Positions 33,464 through 42,492 of a stretch of DNA of 64,000 nt are shown one piece after another. This DNA comes from Mycolicibacterium confluentis. Lineage in GTDB: Bacteria > Actinomycetota > Actinomycetes > Mycobacteriales > Mycobacteriaceae. The stretch is taken from NCBI RefSeq assembly GCF_010729895.1, contig NZ_AP022612.1:1736001-1800000 (forward strand), given 5' to 3'. Position 1 is the stretch's first letter; each line of letters opens with the position of its first letter. The position numbers and the translations under genes were made by a program. Under the pieces are notes generated by a model, which was not told where the DNA came from, made no database searches, and saw nothing but the letters and a program-made list of their open reading frames with translations.

Positions 33464-34357
33464 ATGTCCGACCGCACACGCCCCATCGTGGTGGGAATCG
33501 ACGGCAGTGAGGGCGGTCTGGCTGCCGCGCGGTGGGCAGCAGCACTGGCCACGCGCATGGACGCACCGCTGAGGCTTCTGCACGCTCGGCCCGACACCGG
33601 TCACGCCTTGACCGACGCCGCCGCCGCACTGCGCGCGGCAGTGGGGAACTACCACGAGGAGCAGGTCGAGCGGTCTCTTGCTGAAGCTGCCGAGGCGGCC
33701 CAAGCAGAATCTCCCGGGTTGAGCATCACCACCGCGGCGCTTGAGTGTCCGGCCGCCGAAGGCCTGATCGACGCCAGTTGGTATGCCCGATTCGTGGTGC
33801 TGGGCACCAAGCCCGTCACACCTCTGGCGGCGCTGCTGTTGGGGTCGACCACCCTGGCAGTGGCCACGGGCGCAGGTTGTCCGGTGATCATCGTGCGTGG
33901 CGCCGACACCGCCGCGACGGACGCCCCCGTTGTGGTGGGCGTCGACTACTCCGAGACCGGGGGTGTCGCGCTTGAGCGCGCCTTCGAGATGGCCGACCGT
34001 CTGGGTGTGGGCCTGACGGCAGTGCATGCCTGGTCACATCTGGTGCCGGCGGGGGTGATGGCCCTGCCCCGCCTGACCGATTGGGCGGCACTGGAATCCG
34101 CCGAACTGGTCCAGTTGACTGAGGTCGTCGACGAGGTTGCGCAACGTTTTCCCAACGTCAAGGCGAAGTGCTTCCTGGAGTCCGACCGGCCCGCCGAGGC
34201 CTTGATCCAGCACAGTGACGGCGCGCGGATGGTGGTGGTCGGGTCCAGAGGGCGGGGTGCGCTGACCGGTGCGGTGTTTGGGTCAACCGGATTGAACATG
34301 CTGCAGCACTGCCGGATACCACTGATGATCTGCCACGAGGGGCACACCGTCCCCTGA
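33464..34357 (+). CDS. Tandem-domain universal stress protein with a degenerate first domain
   Basis: 297 aa, two UspA domains. The second domain keeps the full nucleotide signature (VVVGSRGRGALTGAVFGSTGL). The first keeps the N-terminal IVVGIDGSEGG strand, but its signature has become VLGTKPVTPLAALLLGSTTLA, losing the first glycine pair. Only domain 2 is therefore expected to bind ATP normally. ATG 33464 follows GGGAGTGAG. It diverges from the acg-pfkB operon across a 235-base region with DosR-like sites and is followed on the same strand by the desaturase gene. Confidence 0.9.
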   Translation: MSDRTRPIVVGIDGSEGGLAAARWAAALATRMDAPLRLLHARPDTGHALTDAAAALRAAVGNYHEEQVERSLAEAAEAAQAESPGLSITTAALECPAAEGLIDASWYARFVVLGTKPVTPLAALLLGSTTLAVATGAGCPVIIVRGADTAATDAPVVVGVDYSETGGVALERAFEMADRLGVGLTAVHAWSHLVPAGVMALPRLTDWAALESAELVQLTEVVDEVAQRFPNVKAKCFLESDRPAEALIQHSDGARMVVVGSRGRGALTGAVFGSTGLNMLQHCRIPLMICHEGHTVP

Positions 34358-34467
34358 CCGACGACGCCAACGGGGAGACCACGTTTCTGGGTCTCGATGC
34401 GACTGCGGAGGTGGTGCGCGGGTAGGCTGGCGGGCACTTGCTTGTTGTCGACCGCAGGGACGTATTT

Positions 34468-35628
34468 ATGGCCATCACTGACGTCCCGATGTACGCGCAT
34501 CTGAGTCGTACTGACATTGACTCGCTCGGCGCTGAGCTCGACGGCATTCGCCAGGAGATCGAGGACTCGCTCGGCGTCCGCGATGCCGCCTACATCCGTC
34601 GGGTCATCCGATTCCAGCGGATTCTCGACGTGGCGTCGCGACTCGTGATCGTCGGCACCCGCTCAAGGCTCGGGTGGCTGGTGGGCACCGCGGGCCTGGC
34701 TGCCGCGAAGAGCGTCGAGAACATGGAACTCGGCCACAACATCGGCCACGGCCAATGGGATTGGATAAACGATCCCGAGATCCATTCGAACACCTGGGAA
34801 TGGGATATGGCCGGGTTGTCCTCGCAGTGGCGGTATTCGCACAACTACCGGCACCACGTGTTCACCAACGTGCTCGGAGTCGACGACGACATCGGTTTCG
34901 GTGTCATGCGGGTGACCCGCGATGAGCCTTGGGAACGTAAACATCTGGTCCAGCCGCTGCGCAATCTGCTGCTGGCGGCGGTCTTCGAATGGGGCATTGC
35001 CCTGCACGGCCTGCATTCCGCACATGAGCGCGCCCGCGATGATCAGGAAAGATCCGTTCAGTCACAGGCTTTGGTCGCCAAGATCAAGCGACAGGTGCTC
35101 AAGGACTACGTGGTGACACCCGCACTCGGCGGTCGGAGATGGCGCCGCGTGCTGGCGGCGAATGCGGTCGCCAACCTTGCGCGCAACCTGTGGGCCTACG
35201 CGGTGATCTTCTGCGGACACTTTCCCGACGGCGCCGAGAAGTTCACAGAGGAGGCCCTGGCGGGCGAGACCAGATCCGACTGGTACCTGCGCCAGATGCT
35301 GGGGACGGCGAACTTCAAGGCTGGGCCCGTGCTGGCCTTCGCGAGCGGCAACCTGTGCTACCAGATCGAACACCACCTGTTCCCCGACCTGCCCAGCAAC
35401 CGCTACGCGCAGATCGCCGAACGCGTGCACGCCCTGTGCGACAAATACGACCTGCCCTACACCACCGGATCACTGGCGCGGCAGTTCCTGTTGTCACAGC
35501 GCACGATCCTCAAGCTGGCTCTGCCCGACCGTTTCCTCACGGCCACCGCCGACGATGCCCCCGAAACCGCATCGGAACGGAAGTTCCTGGGCCGCGGTGT
35601 GGCGATCGCCAAACCTGTCTCCGGTTGA
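34468..35628 (+). CDS. DesA3-like membrane fatty acyl-CoA desaturase
   Basis: 386 aa di-iron desaturase acting on acyl-CoA at the membrane. The three histidine boxes are present: HNIGHGQWDW, HNYRHH and QIEHHLFPDLPSNR. The N-terminus MAITDVPMYAHLS and the C-terminal DAPETASERKF closely resemble M. tuberculosis DesA3 (Rv3229c, stearoyl-CoA delta-9 desaturase). DesA3 receives electrons from the oxidoreductase Rv3230c; no homologue of that partner is adjacent. It is the last gene of a plus-strand pair with a universal stress protein. As an O2-consuming enzyme, its position in a hypoxia-type island is notable. Confidence 0.9.
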   Translation: MAITDVPMYAHLSRTDIDSLGAELDGIRQEIEDSLGVRDAAYIRRVIRFQRILDVASRLVIVGTRSRLGWLVGTAGLAAAKSVENMELGHNIGHGQWDWINDPEIHSNTWEWDMAGLSSQWRYSHNYRHHVFTNVLGVDDDIGFGVMRVTRDEPWERKHLVQPLRNLLLAAVFEWGIALHGLHSAHERARDDQERSVQSQALVAKIKRQVLKDYVVTPALGGRRWRRVLAANAVANLARNLWAYAVIFCGHFPDGAEKFTEEALAGETRSDWYLRQMLGTANFKAGPVLAFASGNLCYQIEHHLFPDLPSNRYAQIAERVHALCDKYDLPYTTGSLARQFLLSQRTILKLALPDRFLTATADDAPETASERKFLGRGVAIAKPVSG

Positions 35629-35760
35629 TGTGGCCATCCGTGACCTTCTTCTCGAGGCCATCGACGGACGGCGCGCGGCGGTTGATGTCCGACCGCGGCG
35701 GCCCCCCACGCGCCGGTGGCCGAGTTGACCGCCTTGGCTGCGCAGGACCGCTGAACCGGT

Positions 35761-36561
35761 TCACCGGCGACGGGCACGGGCCCGCCGGACCGACTCCTCG
35801 ACCAGGCGTTCGGCGACGACGGCGAGCCTGGTGTTCTCGCCCTGGCTGAGGCGGACCAGGCGTTGGAACGCCCCCGCGGCGTCCTCACCGGTGCGGCTGC
35901 GAATGATTCCGACCGCCTGATCGATCACCGCGCGGCTTTGCAGTGCGCGCTGCAGTTGCTGCGTGCGCTCATGCGCCTGGTCCAACAGGCGCGCATTGTG
36001 GACCGCCACCGCCGCGGCCTTGGAGAACCGCGATCCCGTCTGGACGGCGTGATCGCCGAACGCGTCGCGGGTGCGGGCGTACGCATTGATCGCGCCGACC
36101 ACGTCATCGTGCACCAGCAGCGGGAGTGCCAGCACGGAATGCACGCCCATCCGTGCGACCCTGCCACCGAACCGCGGCCACCGGGCGTCGTTGCCCATCG
36201 ATCCGCTCACGGTCGGTCGGTGTGACTCTATGCAGGTCAGGCACGGTCCCTCGCCGAACTGGTCGTACTGCACGGCGTCGATGTCGCGGACGAAGTCAGT
36301 GGTCACCGCCCAGGTTTCGACGCGGTGCTGCCCACCTGCCTGGAGCAGCGTGACTCCGGCACCGTCTACTCCAGGTATCGCCAGGACCGCGAATTCCGCT
36401 ATCTCACTGAGGATTTCGTCTACTCGTCGGGTCCCCGCGACAATGCTGGCCACACCCGCCAGGCCCGCGTACAGGTCCAGCTCGTGGGCTTCGAGCTGGA
36501 CTGGCGACGGTTGAGGTGCCGCGTCCGGTGCACGCCCGGGTTGGGCGTCGTAGTCAGCCAT
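35761..36561 (-). CDS. GAF-ANTAR domain putative RNA-binding antiterminator
   Basis: 266 aa. The GAF domain (about residues 30-180) contains IPGVDGAGVTLLQAGGQHRVETWA, GEGPCLTCIESHRPTVSG and HSVLALPLLVHDDVVGAINAYA. The C-terminal ANTAR domain (about 200-255) reads LQRALQSRAVIDQAVGIIRSRTGEDAAGAFQRLVRLSQGENTRL, with the conserved Ala/Gly-Ile and aromatic/Ser positions used to bind paired hexaloop RNA. Such proteins antiterminate transcripts in response to a ligand or redox signal. ATG 36561 has CGGAGAAG upstream; the 38-codon extension is rejected. Its target RNA is unknown. Confidence 0.9.
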   Translation of the reverse strand: MADYDAQPGRAPDAAPQPSPVQLEAHELDLYAGLAGVASIVAGTRRVDEILSEIAEFAVLAIPGVDGAGVTLLQAGGQHRVETWAVTTDFVRDIDAVQYDQFGEGPCLTCIESHRPTVSGSMGNDARWPRFGGRVARMGVHSVLALPLLVHDDVVGAINAYARTRDAFGDHAVQTGSRFSKAAAVAVHNARLLDQAHERTQQLQRALQSRAVIDQAVGIIRSRTGEDAAGAFQRLVRLSQGENTRLAVVAERLVEESVRRARARRR

Positions 36562-36610
36562 CTTCTCCGAATTTACTCCGGGAGCGAAGCTCGCGACATG
36601 TCGAACAGAG

Positions 36611-38245
36611 TCAGCCCACCAGTGACAGCGCGTGTGAACGGCGTAGCTTTCCCGATGGTGTCTTCGGGATGGCACCCGGTTCGAGCACCGTCACGTGGCG
36701 GGGTCGCACATCGACTTCGGCCACCACTTCGTGAGCGACCTGATGCTGGATGCGGCACACCTCGTCGTGATCGTTGTGGCACTTCGACTCGACCGCGACA
36801 GCGAACGCCTCGCGCGACAATCCGGCGTCCAACCGCACCGCCACCGCACAGCCGGGCCGCACACCGTCGACCCGGGCGGCGGCGCGTTCGATGTCGCTGG
36901 GATAGATGTTGCGGCCGCCCATGATGATGACGTCCTTGATCCGCCCGCACACGACCACTGCGCCGGTCTCGGTGAGATAGCCGAGGTCTCCGGTGTCATA
37001 CCACCCCAGCGCGTTCTGCGCGGCGAGGAAACCAGCCGCCGTGGTGTAGCCGGCGGTGACCGGCGCGCCGCGAACCTCGATGATGCCGACGCCGCGCGGA
37101 CCCAACACGACGCCGTCCTCGTCGACGATGCGGACGTCGAGTCCGGGAAGCGGCTTGCCGAGCGTGACCAGGCGGCGGGTGCGCCCCCTGGTGGCCGGAA
37201 CCGCCAAATGCAGCGCGGCCAGCATGTCGGCGTCCACCTCGTCGACGACCATGCCGCCACCGCACTCGGAGAACGACACCGCCACCGTCGTTTCGGCCAT
37301 GCCGTACGCCGGGATGATGGCCTCGGGCCGCAGGCCGAACGGCGCCCCGGCGGCGCAGAGCGCCTCGACATCGACAGGGTCGACCTGTTCGGATCCCGAC
37401 AGCGCCCACCGCAGCGACGACAGATCGAAGTCGCCGGGATTGGCCTGGCGGCGAAGCCTGTTGGCGAACATGTTGTACGCGAAATTCGGGGCGGCCGTCA
37501 TGGTGCCCTTGTACTTGTCGATCAGCTTGGCCCACAACAACGTATCGCGAAGAAAATCCATCGGCGTGATCTTGACCAGCTCGGCGCCGAAGTACATCGG
37601 CACCGTCAGATAGCCCGTCATCCCCATATCGTGGAAGCACGGCAGCCAGCTCACGATCACATCGGTGTCGACGTCGAAACTGCAGCCCACGATCATCGCC
37701 TCGGCGTTGGCGACGACGTTGGCGTGCGTGATCTGGACGGCCTTGGGGGACCCGGTGGAGCCAGAGGTCAACTGCAGCAACGCCAGGTCGTCATCGTCGG
37801 TGGGCAGCGGGTCCGTCGGCGGGCTGCGCAACAGGTCCGCGATGAACGACACCCGCATGTCCATCTGCTCCAGGATCGGCGCGGCGGGCAGGAACGGATC
37901 GGCGATGGCGATGACCTTGGCGTCGATCATCTTCACCACCGCCAAGCTCTCCTCGGCCCAGCGCGTCAAGTCGGTGCGCGGGGTGGGCTGGTGCAGCATC
38001 GTCAGGCTGGCTCCGCGCATCCAGATCGCCTGGGCGGTCGGCGCGATATCGACTGGGGCACCGGCCAATACGGCGACGGCATCGCCAGGCCCCACCCCGG
38101 CGGACGCCAACCCGCCTGCAATGCGGCGGGCGCGCTCGTGCACCTCACGCCAGCTGTGGCGCACCGGTGCCTCGGGTTCGCCGGTGTTGAAACCCCGGGA
38201 ACTGCTGTGGGCGTTGGCGTACATGGTCTCGGTGAATCTGCTCAT
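36611..38245 (-). CDS. Fatty-acyl-AMP ligase / acyl-CoA synthetase family protein (Pks16-like)
   Basis: 544 aa AMP-forming ligase. It contains the P-loop [19 protein letters not shown], an [13 protein letters not shown] block, the A4/A5 motifs [10 protein letters not shown] and [24 protein letters not shown] and [21 protein letters not shown], and a C-terminal [11 protein letters not shown] supplying the catalytic lysine. The pattern and length (544 aa) match the mycobacterial protein called Pks16 (Rv1013), which is an AMP ligase and not a polyketide synthase. It activates a fatty acid or related acid; the acceptor is unknown. The start is ATG 38245; earlier in-frame starts lack support. It lies 50 bases upstream of the GAF-ANTAR gene on the same strand. 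Confidence 0.9.
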   Translation of the reverse strand: MSRFTETMYANAHSSSRGFNTGEPEAPVRHSWREVHERARRIAGGLASAGVGPGDAVAVLAGAPVDIAPTAQAIWMRGASLTMLHQPTPRTDLTRWAEESLAVVKMIDAKVIAIADPFLPAAPILEQMDMRVSFIADLLRSPPTDPLPTDDDDLALLQLTSGSTGSPKAVQITHANVVANAEAMIVGCSFDVDTDVIVSWLPCFHDMGMTGYLTVPMYFGAELVKITPMDFLRDTLLWAKLIDKYKGTMTAAPNFAYNMFANRLRRQANPGDFDLSSLRWALSGSEQVDPVDVEALCAAGAPFGLRPEAIIPAYGMAETTVAVSFSECGGGMVVDEVDADMLAALHLAVPATRGRTRRLVTLGKPLPGLDVRIVDEDGVVLGPRGVGIIEVRGAPVTAGYTTAAGFLAAQNALGWYDTGDLGYLTETGAVVVCGRIKDVIIMGGRNIYPSDIERAAARVDGVRPGCAVAVRLDAGLSREAFAVAVESKCHNDHDEVCRIQHQVAHEVVAEVDVRPRHVTVLEPGAIPKTPSGKLRRSHALSLVG

Positions 38246-38502
38246 CAGCAGGTGCCCTTCTGGATCCGTGCACGGGATGTCGAAATATCGGCACAGCAAC
38301 GTGAACGGGCCGGCACGGTCGGAGTCCTGAACTCCATCGGCAGGGCGAGACAGCGCGCCGCCGCAACCTATCCGGAAGGGCTGTGAGGTCAACCGCGTCC
38401 CACGGTACCGGGTGAATGCAGACATGGGCGGTATTCGCGGACCCATGGGGTGTTATGTGGATTGCTGGCCTTGCAGTGACTTCTGCGTCCTATCATCGGC
38501 GT

Positions 38503-38895
38503 ATGGCCCGCTCAGTCCTGGTCTTGTCGGTGGCCTTCGTCGCGGCGCTCGCCGGTCTTTCCGCCGGCACCGCGCACGCCGGGCCGCCACCGCCGTGCAC
38601 GTTCACGCTGTCGGCGCCGCAGGTGGTGCCGGACGGAAGTGGTTCGGTGGTCACCGCGACGGTCTCGCCCGATGCCTGTGGGCCGCCGGCTGAGCCGGCG
38701 ATGAGCGTGGCGTGCCTGGAGGCGGGCGGCATGACCACGTGCGCACCCCACCGCGGACCAGGAGAGGCACACATCAGCACGCCGTACGTGGCGGGTTCCA
38801 CCTACGTGGCGACGGGGCGGGGCTGTGGCGCGTGGATTGGACAGCTGGTGGCGCCGGACTGCCAACTGCTGGGCCCGCTGTCGCTCACGCCGTAG
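38503..38895 (+). CDS. Small secreted cysteine-containing hypothetical protein
   Basis: 130 aa with a signal peptide (MARSVLVLSVAFVAALAGLSAGTAHAG, cut after AHA). The mature part has six cysteines (CTFTLSAPQ, DACGPP, VACLEAGGMTTCAP, GRGCG, PDCQLL), suggesting three disulfides in an exported beta-rich domain. No family is recognised. The stop TAG is directly abutted by the stop of the convergent aldo/keto reductase gene. Confidence 0.75.
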   Translation: MARSVLVLSVAFVAALAGLSAGTAHAGPPPPCTFTLSAPQVVPDGSGSVVTATVSPDACGPPAEPAMSVACLEAGGMTTCAPHRGPGEAHISTPYVAGSTYVATGRGCGAWIGQLVAPDCQLLGPLSLTP

Positions 38896-39864
38896 TCAGC
38901 GCCCGATCTTCTCCCGCACCTTGCCGACGAGCGTCTGTACCGCCGACACCGGCCGAAACGCCCGTGCGGCTGCGGTCAGGGATGCCTGAGCCTCCGGGGT
39001 CAGCTCGATATCGGCTGCGGCGACGTTGAATTCGAGCTGCTCGACACTGGACGCCCCGGGAATGGCGACCACGCCGGGCAGCGTGAGCAGCCATGCCAAC
39101 GCGACCTGCGCCGGTTTGGCGCCGACGGTGGTCGCGACATCGCGCAGCACGTTCAGCAGCGGTTCGATGCGTCGCAGGTTCTCGGTGCCGAACAGCGGGT
39201 TGGCGGCGCGCACCCCGCCGGGCCGGTTGTGTACGCCGTACTTACCGCCGAGCAGGCCCTGCGCCAGCGGACTGTAGGCGATGACGATCCGCTTCTGCTG
39301 CTCGGCGAACGGCACCAGATCGTCGAGTGCCCGCGGCCGCGCCAGCGAGAACTCCACCTGATTGCTGATCACCGGTCGGCCCAGTGCGGCGTCGGCCTTG
39401 CGCCACCGCTCCAACGAGTAGTTCGACACGCCAGCCGCGCCGATCCGGCCGCTGTCGAGCAGGTCCCGCATGCCCGGCATGATCACCGAATCCGGCACCA
39501 CCGGGTTGGGCTGATGGATCTGATACAGCGGAATGCGGTCGACACCCAAACGCTTCGCGCTGGCCTGCGCGCGCTGCTTGACCACGGCCGGGAACGGCGC
39601 GACGGGGAACACCTTGCTGGCCAGCACCACGTCCGCACGTTCGTCGCCGAGTGCTTCGCCGAGGATGCGCTCGCTCTTGCCGAGCCCGTAGACCTCCGCG
39701 GTGTCGAACAGTGTGACACCGAGTTCGCGGGCGCGTTTGACGATGTCACCCGCCGCGCCCGAAGCGTAGCTGTCGCCGTAGCCCCATTCCCGGGATCCGA
39801 ACTGCCACGTGCCGAGGCCGATGCGGCTGACCTCACCCAATCCATCCACGTTGAGGAACTTCAT
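38896..39864 (-). CDS. Aldo/keto reductase family oxidoreductase
   Basis: 322 aa NAD(P)H-dependent TIM-barrel reductase. RIGLGTWQFGSREWGYG opens the barrel. LFDTAEVYGLGKSERILGEAL carries the catalytic Asp and Tyr, VVLASKV the Lys, and YQIHQPNP the His. GVSNYSLERW, YSPLAQGLLGGKYG and the cofactor-binding VAIPGASSVEQLEFN follow. The physiological substrate is not predictable. It is followed downstream, on the same strand, by no close gene; upstream lies the HpnE-like oxidase, which ends 20 bases into the gap. Confidence 0.92.
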   Translation of the reverse strand: MKFLNVDGLGEVSRIGLGTWQFGSREWGYGDSYASGAAGDIVKRARELGVTLFDTAEVYGLGKSERILGEALGDERADVVLASKVFPVAPFPAVVKQRAQASAKRLGVDRIPLYQIHQPNPVVPDSVIMPGMRDLLDSGRIGAAGVSNYSLERWRKADAALGRPVISNQVEFSLARPRALDDLVPFAEQQKRIVIAYSPLAQGLLGGKYGVHNRPGGVRAANPLFGTENLRRIEPLLNVLRDVATTVGAKPAQVALAWLLTLPGVVAIPGASSVEQLEFNVAAADIELTPEAQASLTAAARAFRPVSAVQTLVGKVREKIGR

Positions 39865-39883
39865 CCTTCCCACCGTACGCGCG

Positions 39884-41239
39884 TCAGCCGCCTGCGAGTT
39901 CGGTGTGAACCAGATCGACTGCCCGGGAGGCACTTTGGGCCGCGCCCTCCATGGTGGTCGGCCAGTCGTTGTGGGTCCAGTCGCCGGCGAGCACCAGATT
40001 GGGCAGTGCGGTCCGGTTGCCGGGTCGAATGGTGGACATGCCCACGCGCGACGAGAACGTCGCCTTGGGCCAGGGCACCACCGTGAGGTCGACGACCTTC
40101 GCCTCGCGGGCCGCGGGGTAACTGGCGCGCAGGGCCGCGAGCAGGCGCTCGCCCGCCTCGGCGTTGCCGAGCGTCATCAGGTCATAGCTGGCGCACGTGG
40201 TCAGCGCGTACAGGTGATTGCCGTCGTCACGGGGTCCGTGCATCTGATCGCGATCGAACACCCATCCGATATCGCTGTCCAGCAACGACTCCCACGGGGC
40301 GGCCGTGCCGAGCGGGCGGTCCAGCAGCACGTAGGCGTTCATGATGGGGATCGGCTCCAGCTGCTTGGCGGCCAGGCGGGCGTCCTCGGATCCGGGGACA
40401 TCGTCGAGCAGGGAGCGCAGGTTCCACGACGGCACCGCGAGCACCACGGCGTCGGCGTCGATCGTCGTCCCATCGGACAGTTCGATGCCCGACGCGCGGC
40501 CGTCGGTGACCGCGACCCGCGCGGCCCGGGTGCGCAGTCGCACGTCGACACCGCGCTCGGTCATGACGCGACGGGCACCCTCGAGGTAGAGCGCCTCGAG
40601 ATCGACCGTGGGGTAGCCGATCCGCACCGCGGATGGCCCGTGCCGGCGTGCCCGGTCGGCGCCGGTGCGTAGCAGGGCGGCGAAGGCATGCGCGGAGGCC
40701 AGATGAGGCAGCTCGTTGAGCAGGCCGATCACCATGGAGTTCAGCAGGATTCGCCGGACCGGGGCGGGGAAGCCGAGGCGGTCGAACCACTCGTCGACGG
40801 TGATGTCGTCGAGCCTGTCGTCGAACCGGATGACGTCGCGGGCCAGGCGCGCCCACGCCGGTGCGGCCCGCAACTGCGTCGCGATGCTCAGACCCTCCAC
40901 GCGGCCCGTGGCCATCTTGACCAGGTTGCGGGGATGCAGGCCGAAGGTCTCGACGTGGCCGCCGGGGTAGCGGACCCCAAACTGGTCGGGGAAGGACAGC
41001 AGATGGCGGGTGCCGATCGAGTCCAGGAACCGGAAGATGTTCTCGTAGGACCCGGCGAACACGTGCTGCCCGTTCTCGACGGCGTCGCCGTGTTTGGTGG
41101 TCAGGCCGATGGTGCGACCGCCGAGGGTGCCGTTGCTCTCCAGCAGTGTGACCCGGTAGCCCAGTTCGGCGAGCCAGACGGTGGCCGCCAGGCCCGCCAG
41201 TCCGCCGCCGACCACTGCCACGTGCTGTGCTTCACCCAT
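39884..41239 (-). CDS. HpnE-like FAD-dependent amine oxidase / hydroxysqualene dehydroxylase family
   Basis: 451 aa. Dinucleotide-binding motif VAVVGGGLAGLAATVWLAELGYRVTLLE at the N-terminus, then GGRTIG, ENGQHVFAGSYENIFRFLD, IGLLNELPHLASAHAFAALL, and the C-terminal FAD motif LVLAGDWTHNDWPTTMEGAAQSASRAVD. These are the blocks of the HpnE / carotene-desaturase group acting on isoprenoid hydrocarbons. The partner genes of squalene synthesis (HpnC, HpnD) are not in the window, so the substrate is uncertain. It starts 32 bases after the formamidase stop, possibly in one operon with it. Confidence 0.85.
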   Translation of the reverse strand: MGEAQHVAVVGGGLAGLAATVWLAELGYRVTLLESNGTLGGRTIGLTTKHGDAVENGQHVFAGSYENIFRFLDSIGTRHLLSFPDQFGVRYPGGHVETFGLHPRNLVKMATGRVEGLSIATQLRAAPAWARLARDVIRFDDRLDDITVDEWFDRLGFPAPVRRILLNSMVIGLLNELPHLASAHAFAALLRTGADRARRHGPSAVRIGYPTVDLEALYLEGARRVMTERGVDVRLRTRAARVAVTDGRASGIELSDGTTIDADAVVLAVPSWNLRSLLDDVPGSEDARLAAKQLEPIPIMNAYVLLDRPLGTAAPWESLLDSDIGWVFDRDQMHGPRDDGNHLYALTTCASYDLMTLGNAEAGERLLAALRASYPAAREAKVVDLTVVPWPKATFSSRVGMSTIRPGNRTALPNLVLAGDWTHNDWPTTMEGAAQSASRAVDLVHTELAGG

Positions 41240-41271
41240 GCAGGCGATGTTAACCGGGATTCCCGGGTGGG

Positions 41272-42285
41272 TCAGTAGCTGATGGTGCCGAGGCTCCGAG
41301 CTGTGCCGCGCAGCGACGCGTGCACACCGCCGTAGGCGCTGGCGGCGGGCAGCAGGCGCTTGTCGATCTTGGTGACGGCGCTGTAGTTGACGTCGACGAC
41401 GTTGGCGATCGGATTCTGCGAGATCTGCGTCAGCAGCTGATAGGCGTCGAGCCGGTCGAGGCCGTACAACTCGCCGAGCCACGTGATCATCTCGACCTGG
41501 CCGGCGCGCCAGGCCTCCTCCAGCGGACGGCCCGAGCCGACCGCCATCAGGTGCGTGTCGGTCTCCAGTCGCGGCCAGGCGGGCCCGCCGCCCTTGATGA
41601 GTTCCACGATGGCGGTGACGTTCATGGCACCCTCGACCGCGGTGCCGCACGACTCGCCCTCGCCCTGCCGGTAATGGCCGTCGCCGAGGGAGAACAGCGC
41701 GCCCTCGACGTTGACACGCAGATAGCAGGTAGCACCGGCAGCCATCTCCGGGGTGTCCATGTTGCCGCCGAAGGAGTCCGGCACCAGCGATGTGCGCACC
41801 TCGCGGCGCGCGGGCGCCACACCGACGGTGCCGAGCATCGGGTTGGCCGGCAACGCGACCTCGAAGTCGCTGCCGCGCGCCGAGAAGCCGAGTGTGCGTG
41901 CCGCGGAGTCATACTCGTAGATCCAGGTGCGCTCCGGCAGTGGATCCTGCAGTGTGGGGCTGGCCGGGAAACTGGTCAGGCCGCCGAAGAACGGGATTAA
42001 CGACGACGCACCCCAACTGCGGGCCGGTGTGAGATCCACCAGATGGATGGCCAGTGTGTCGCCGGGTTGTGCGCCCTCGATCCAGAACGGCCCGGTCTGC
42101 GGGTTGAGGTCCTCGGTGTCGAGCGCGCTGCTCGCGACGTCGTCGGTGCTGGTGATGCGCCCGCCGAAAGCGTCCTCGGCCCACAACGTCAACACTGTGC
42201 CCGGCTTGATCCGCATGACGGGGTCGGCGCCGCCGAAGGTGAACGCCATCTGCTCGACGGTGGGGATGAAGGTGATGTGGTCCAT
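41272..42285 (-). CDS. Acetamidase/formamidase (FmdA/AmdA family)
   Basis: 337 aa amidohydrolase releasing ammonia from short amides. Family blocks: MRIKPGTVLTLWAEDAFGG, LNPQTGPFWIEGAQPGDTLAIHLVDL, MLGTVGVAP, SFGGNMDTPEMAAGATCYLRVNVEGALFSLGDGHYRQGEGE, and VDVNYSAVTKIDKRLLP. ATG 42285 has AGGATGG upstream; the longer frame runs into a repeat and is rejected. It lies downstream of the trimethylamine monooxygenase gene, but 207 bases and a hairpin repeat separate them, so co-expression is uncertain. A role in C1/amine nitrogen salvage is an inference. Confidence 0.9.
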   Translation of the reverse strand: MDHITFIPTVEQMAFTFGGADPVMRIKPGTVLTLWAEDAFGGRITSTDDVASSALDTEDLNPQTGPFWIEGAQPGDTLAIHLVDLTPARSWGASSLIPFFGGLTSFPASPTLQDPLPERTWIYEYDSAARTLGFSARGSDFEVALPANPMLGTVGVAPARREVRTSLVPDSFGGNMDTPEMAAGATCYLRVNVEGALFSLGDGHYRQGEGESCGTAVEGAMNVTAIVELIKGGGPAWPRLETDTHLMAVGSGRPLEEAWRAGQVEMITWLGELYGLDRLDAYQLLTQISQNPIANVVDVNYSAVTKIDKRLLPAASAYGGVHASLRGTARSLGTISY

Positions 42286-42362
42286 GTGGCCATCCTGGGT
42301 GGGGTTCGGCCCGCGGAAGTGGAGTCCTTCCGGGGCTGCGTTGGTCGGGAGGTGTGTTCGAC

Positions 42363-42442
42363 ATGCCCGACTCTGAGCGACTTTCGCCCCCATGGACGTA
42401 GGGGCGGTGCCGCCGAGAGGGGATAGTCGCTCATAGCCGGGC
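42363..42442. repeat. REP-like inverted repeat (two arms)
   Basis: Left arm TGCCCGACTCTGAGCGACT (42364-42382) pairs with the right arm at 42424-42442, whose reverse complement is CGCCCGGCTATGAGCGACT: 16 of 19 positions match. A smaller GCCCC/GGGGC stem sits in the loop. It lies between the formamidase start and the tmm stop and could form a terminator or processing hairpin. Confidence 0.6.
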
Positions 42443-42492
42443 GATCGGAAGGATGTCCCCGCTCGGCGCGGGGCCCGAACCAACGCTCAGCC

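Noticed and set aside
34374..34395. GAGACC/GGTCTC hairpin after the second stress-protein gene as a terminator
   Set aside because: Only six base pairs with a 9-base loop and no U tract; too weak to call.
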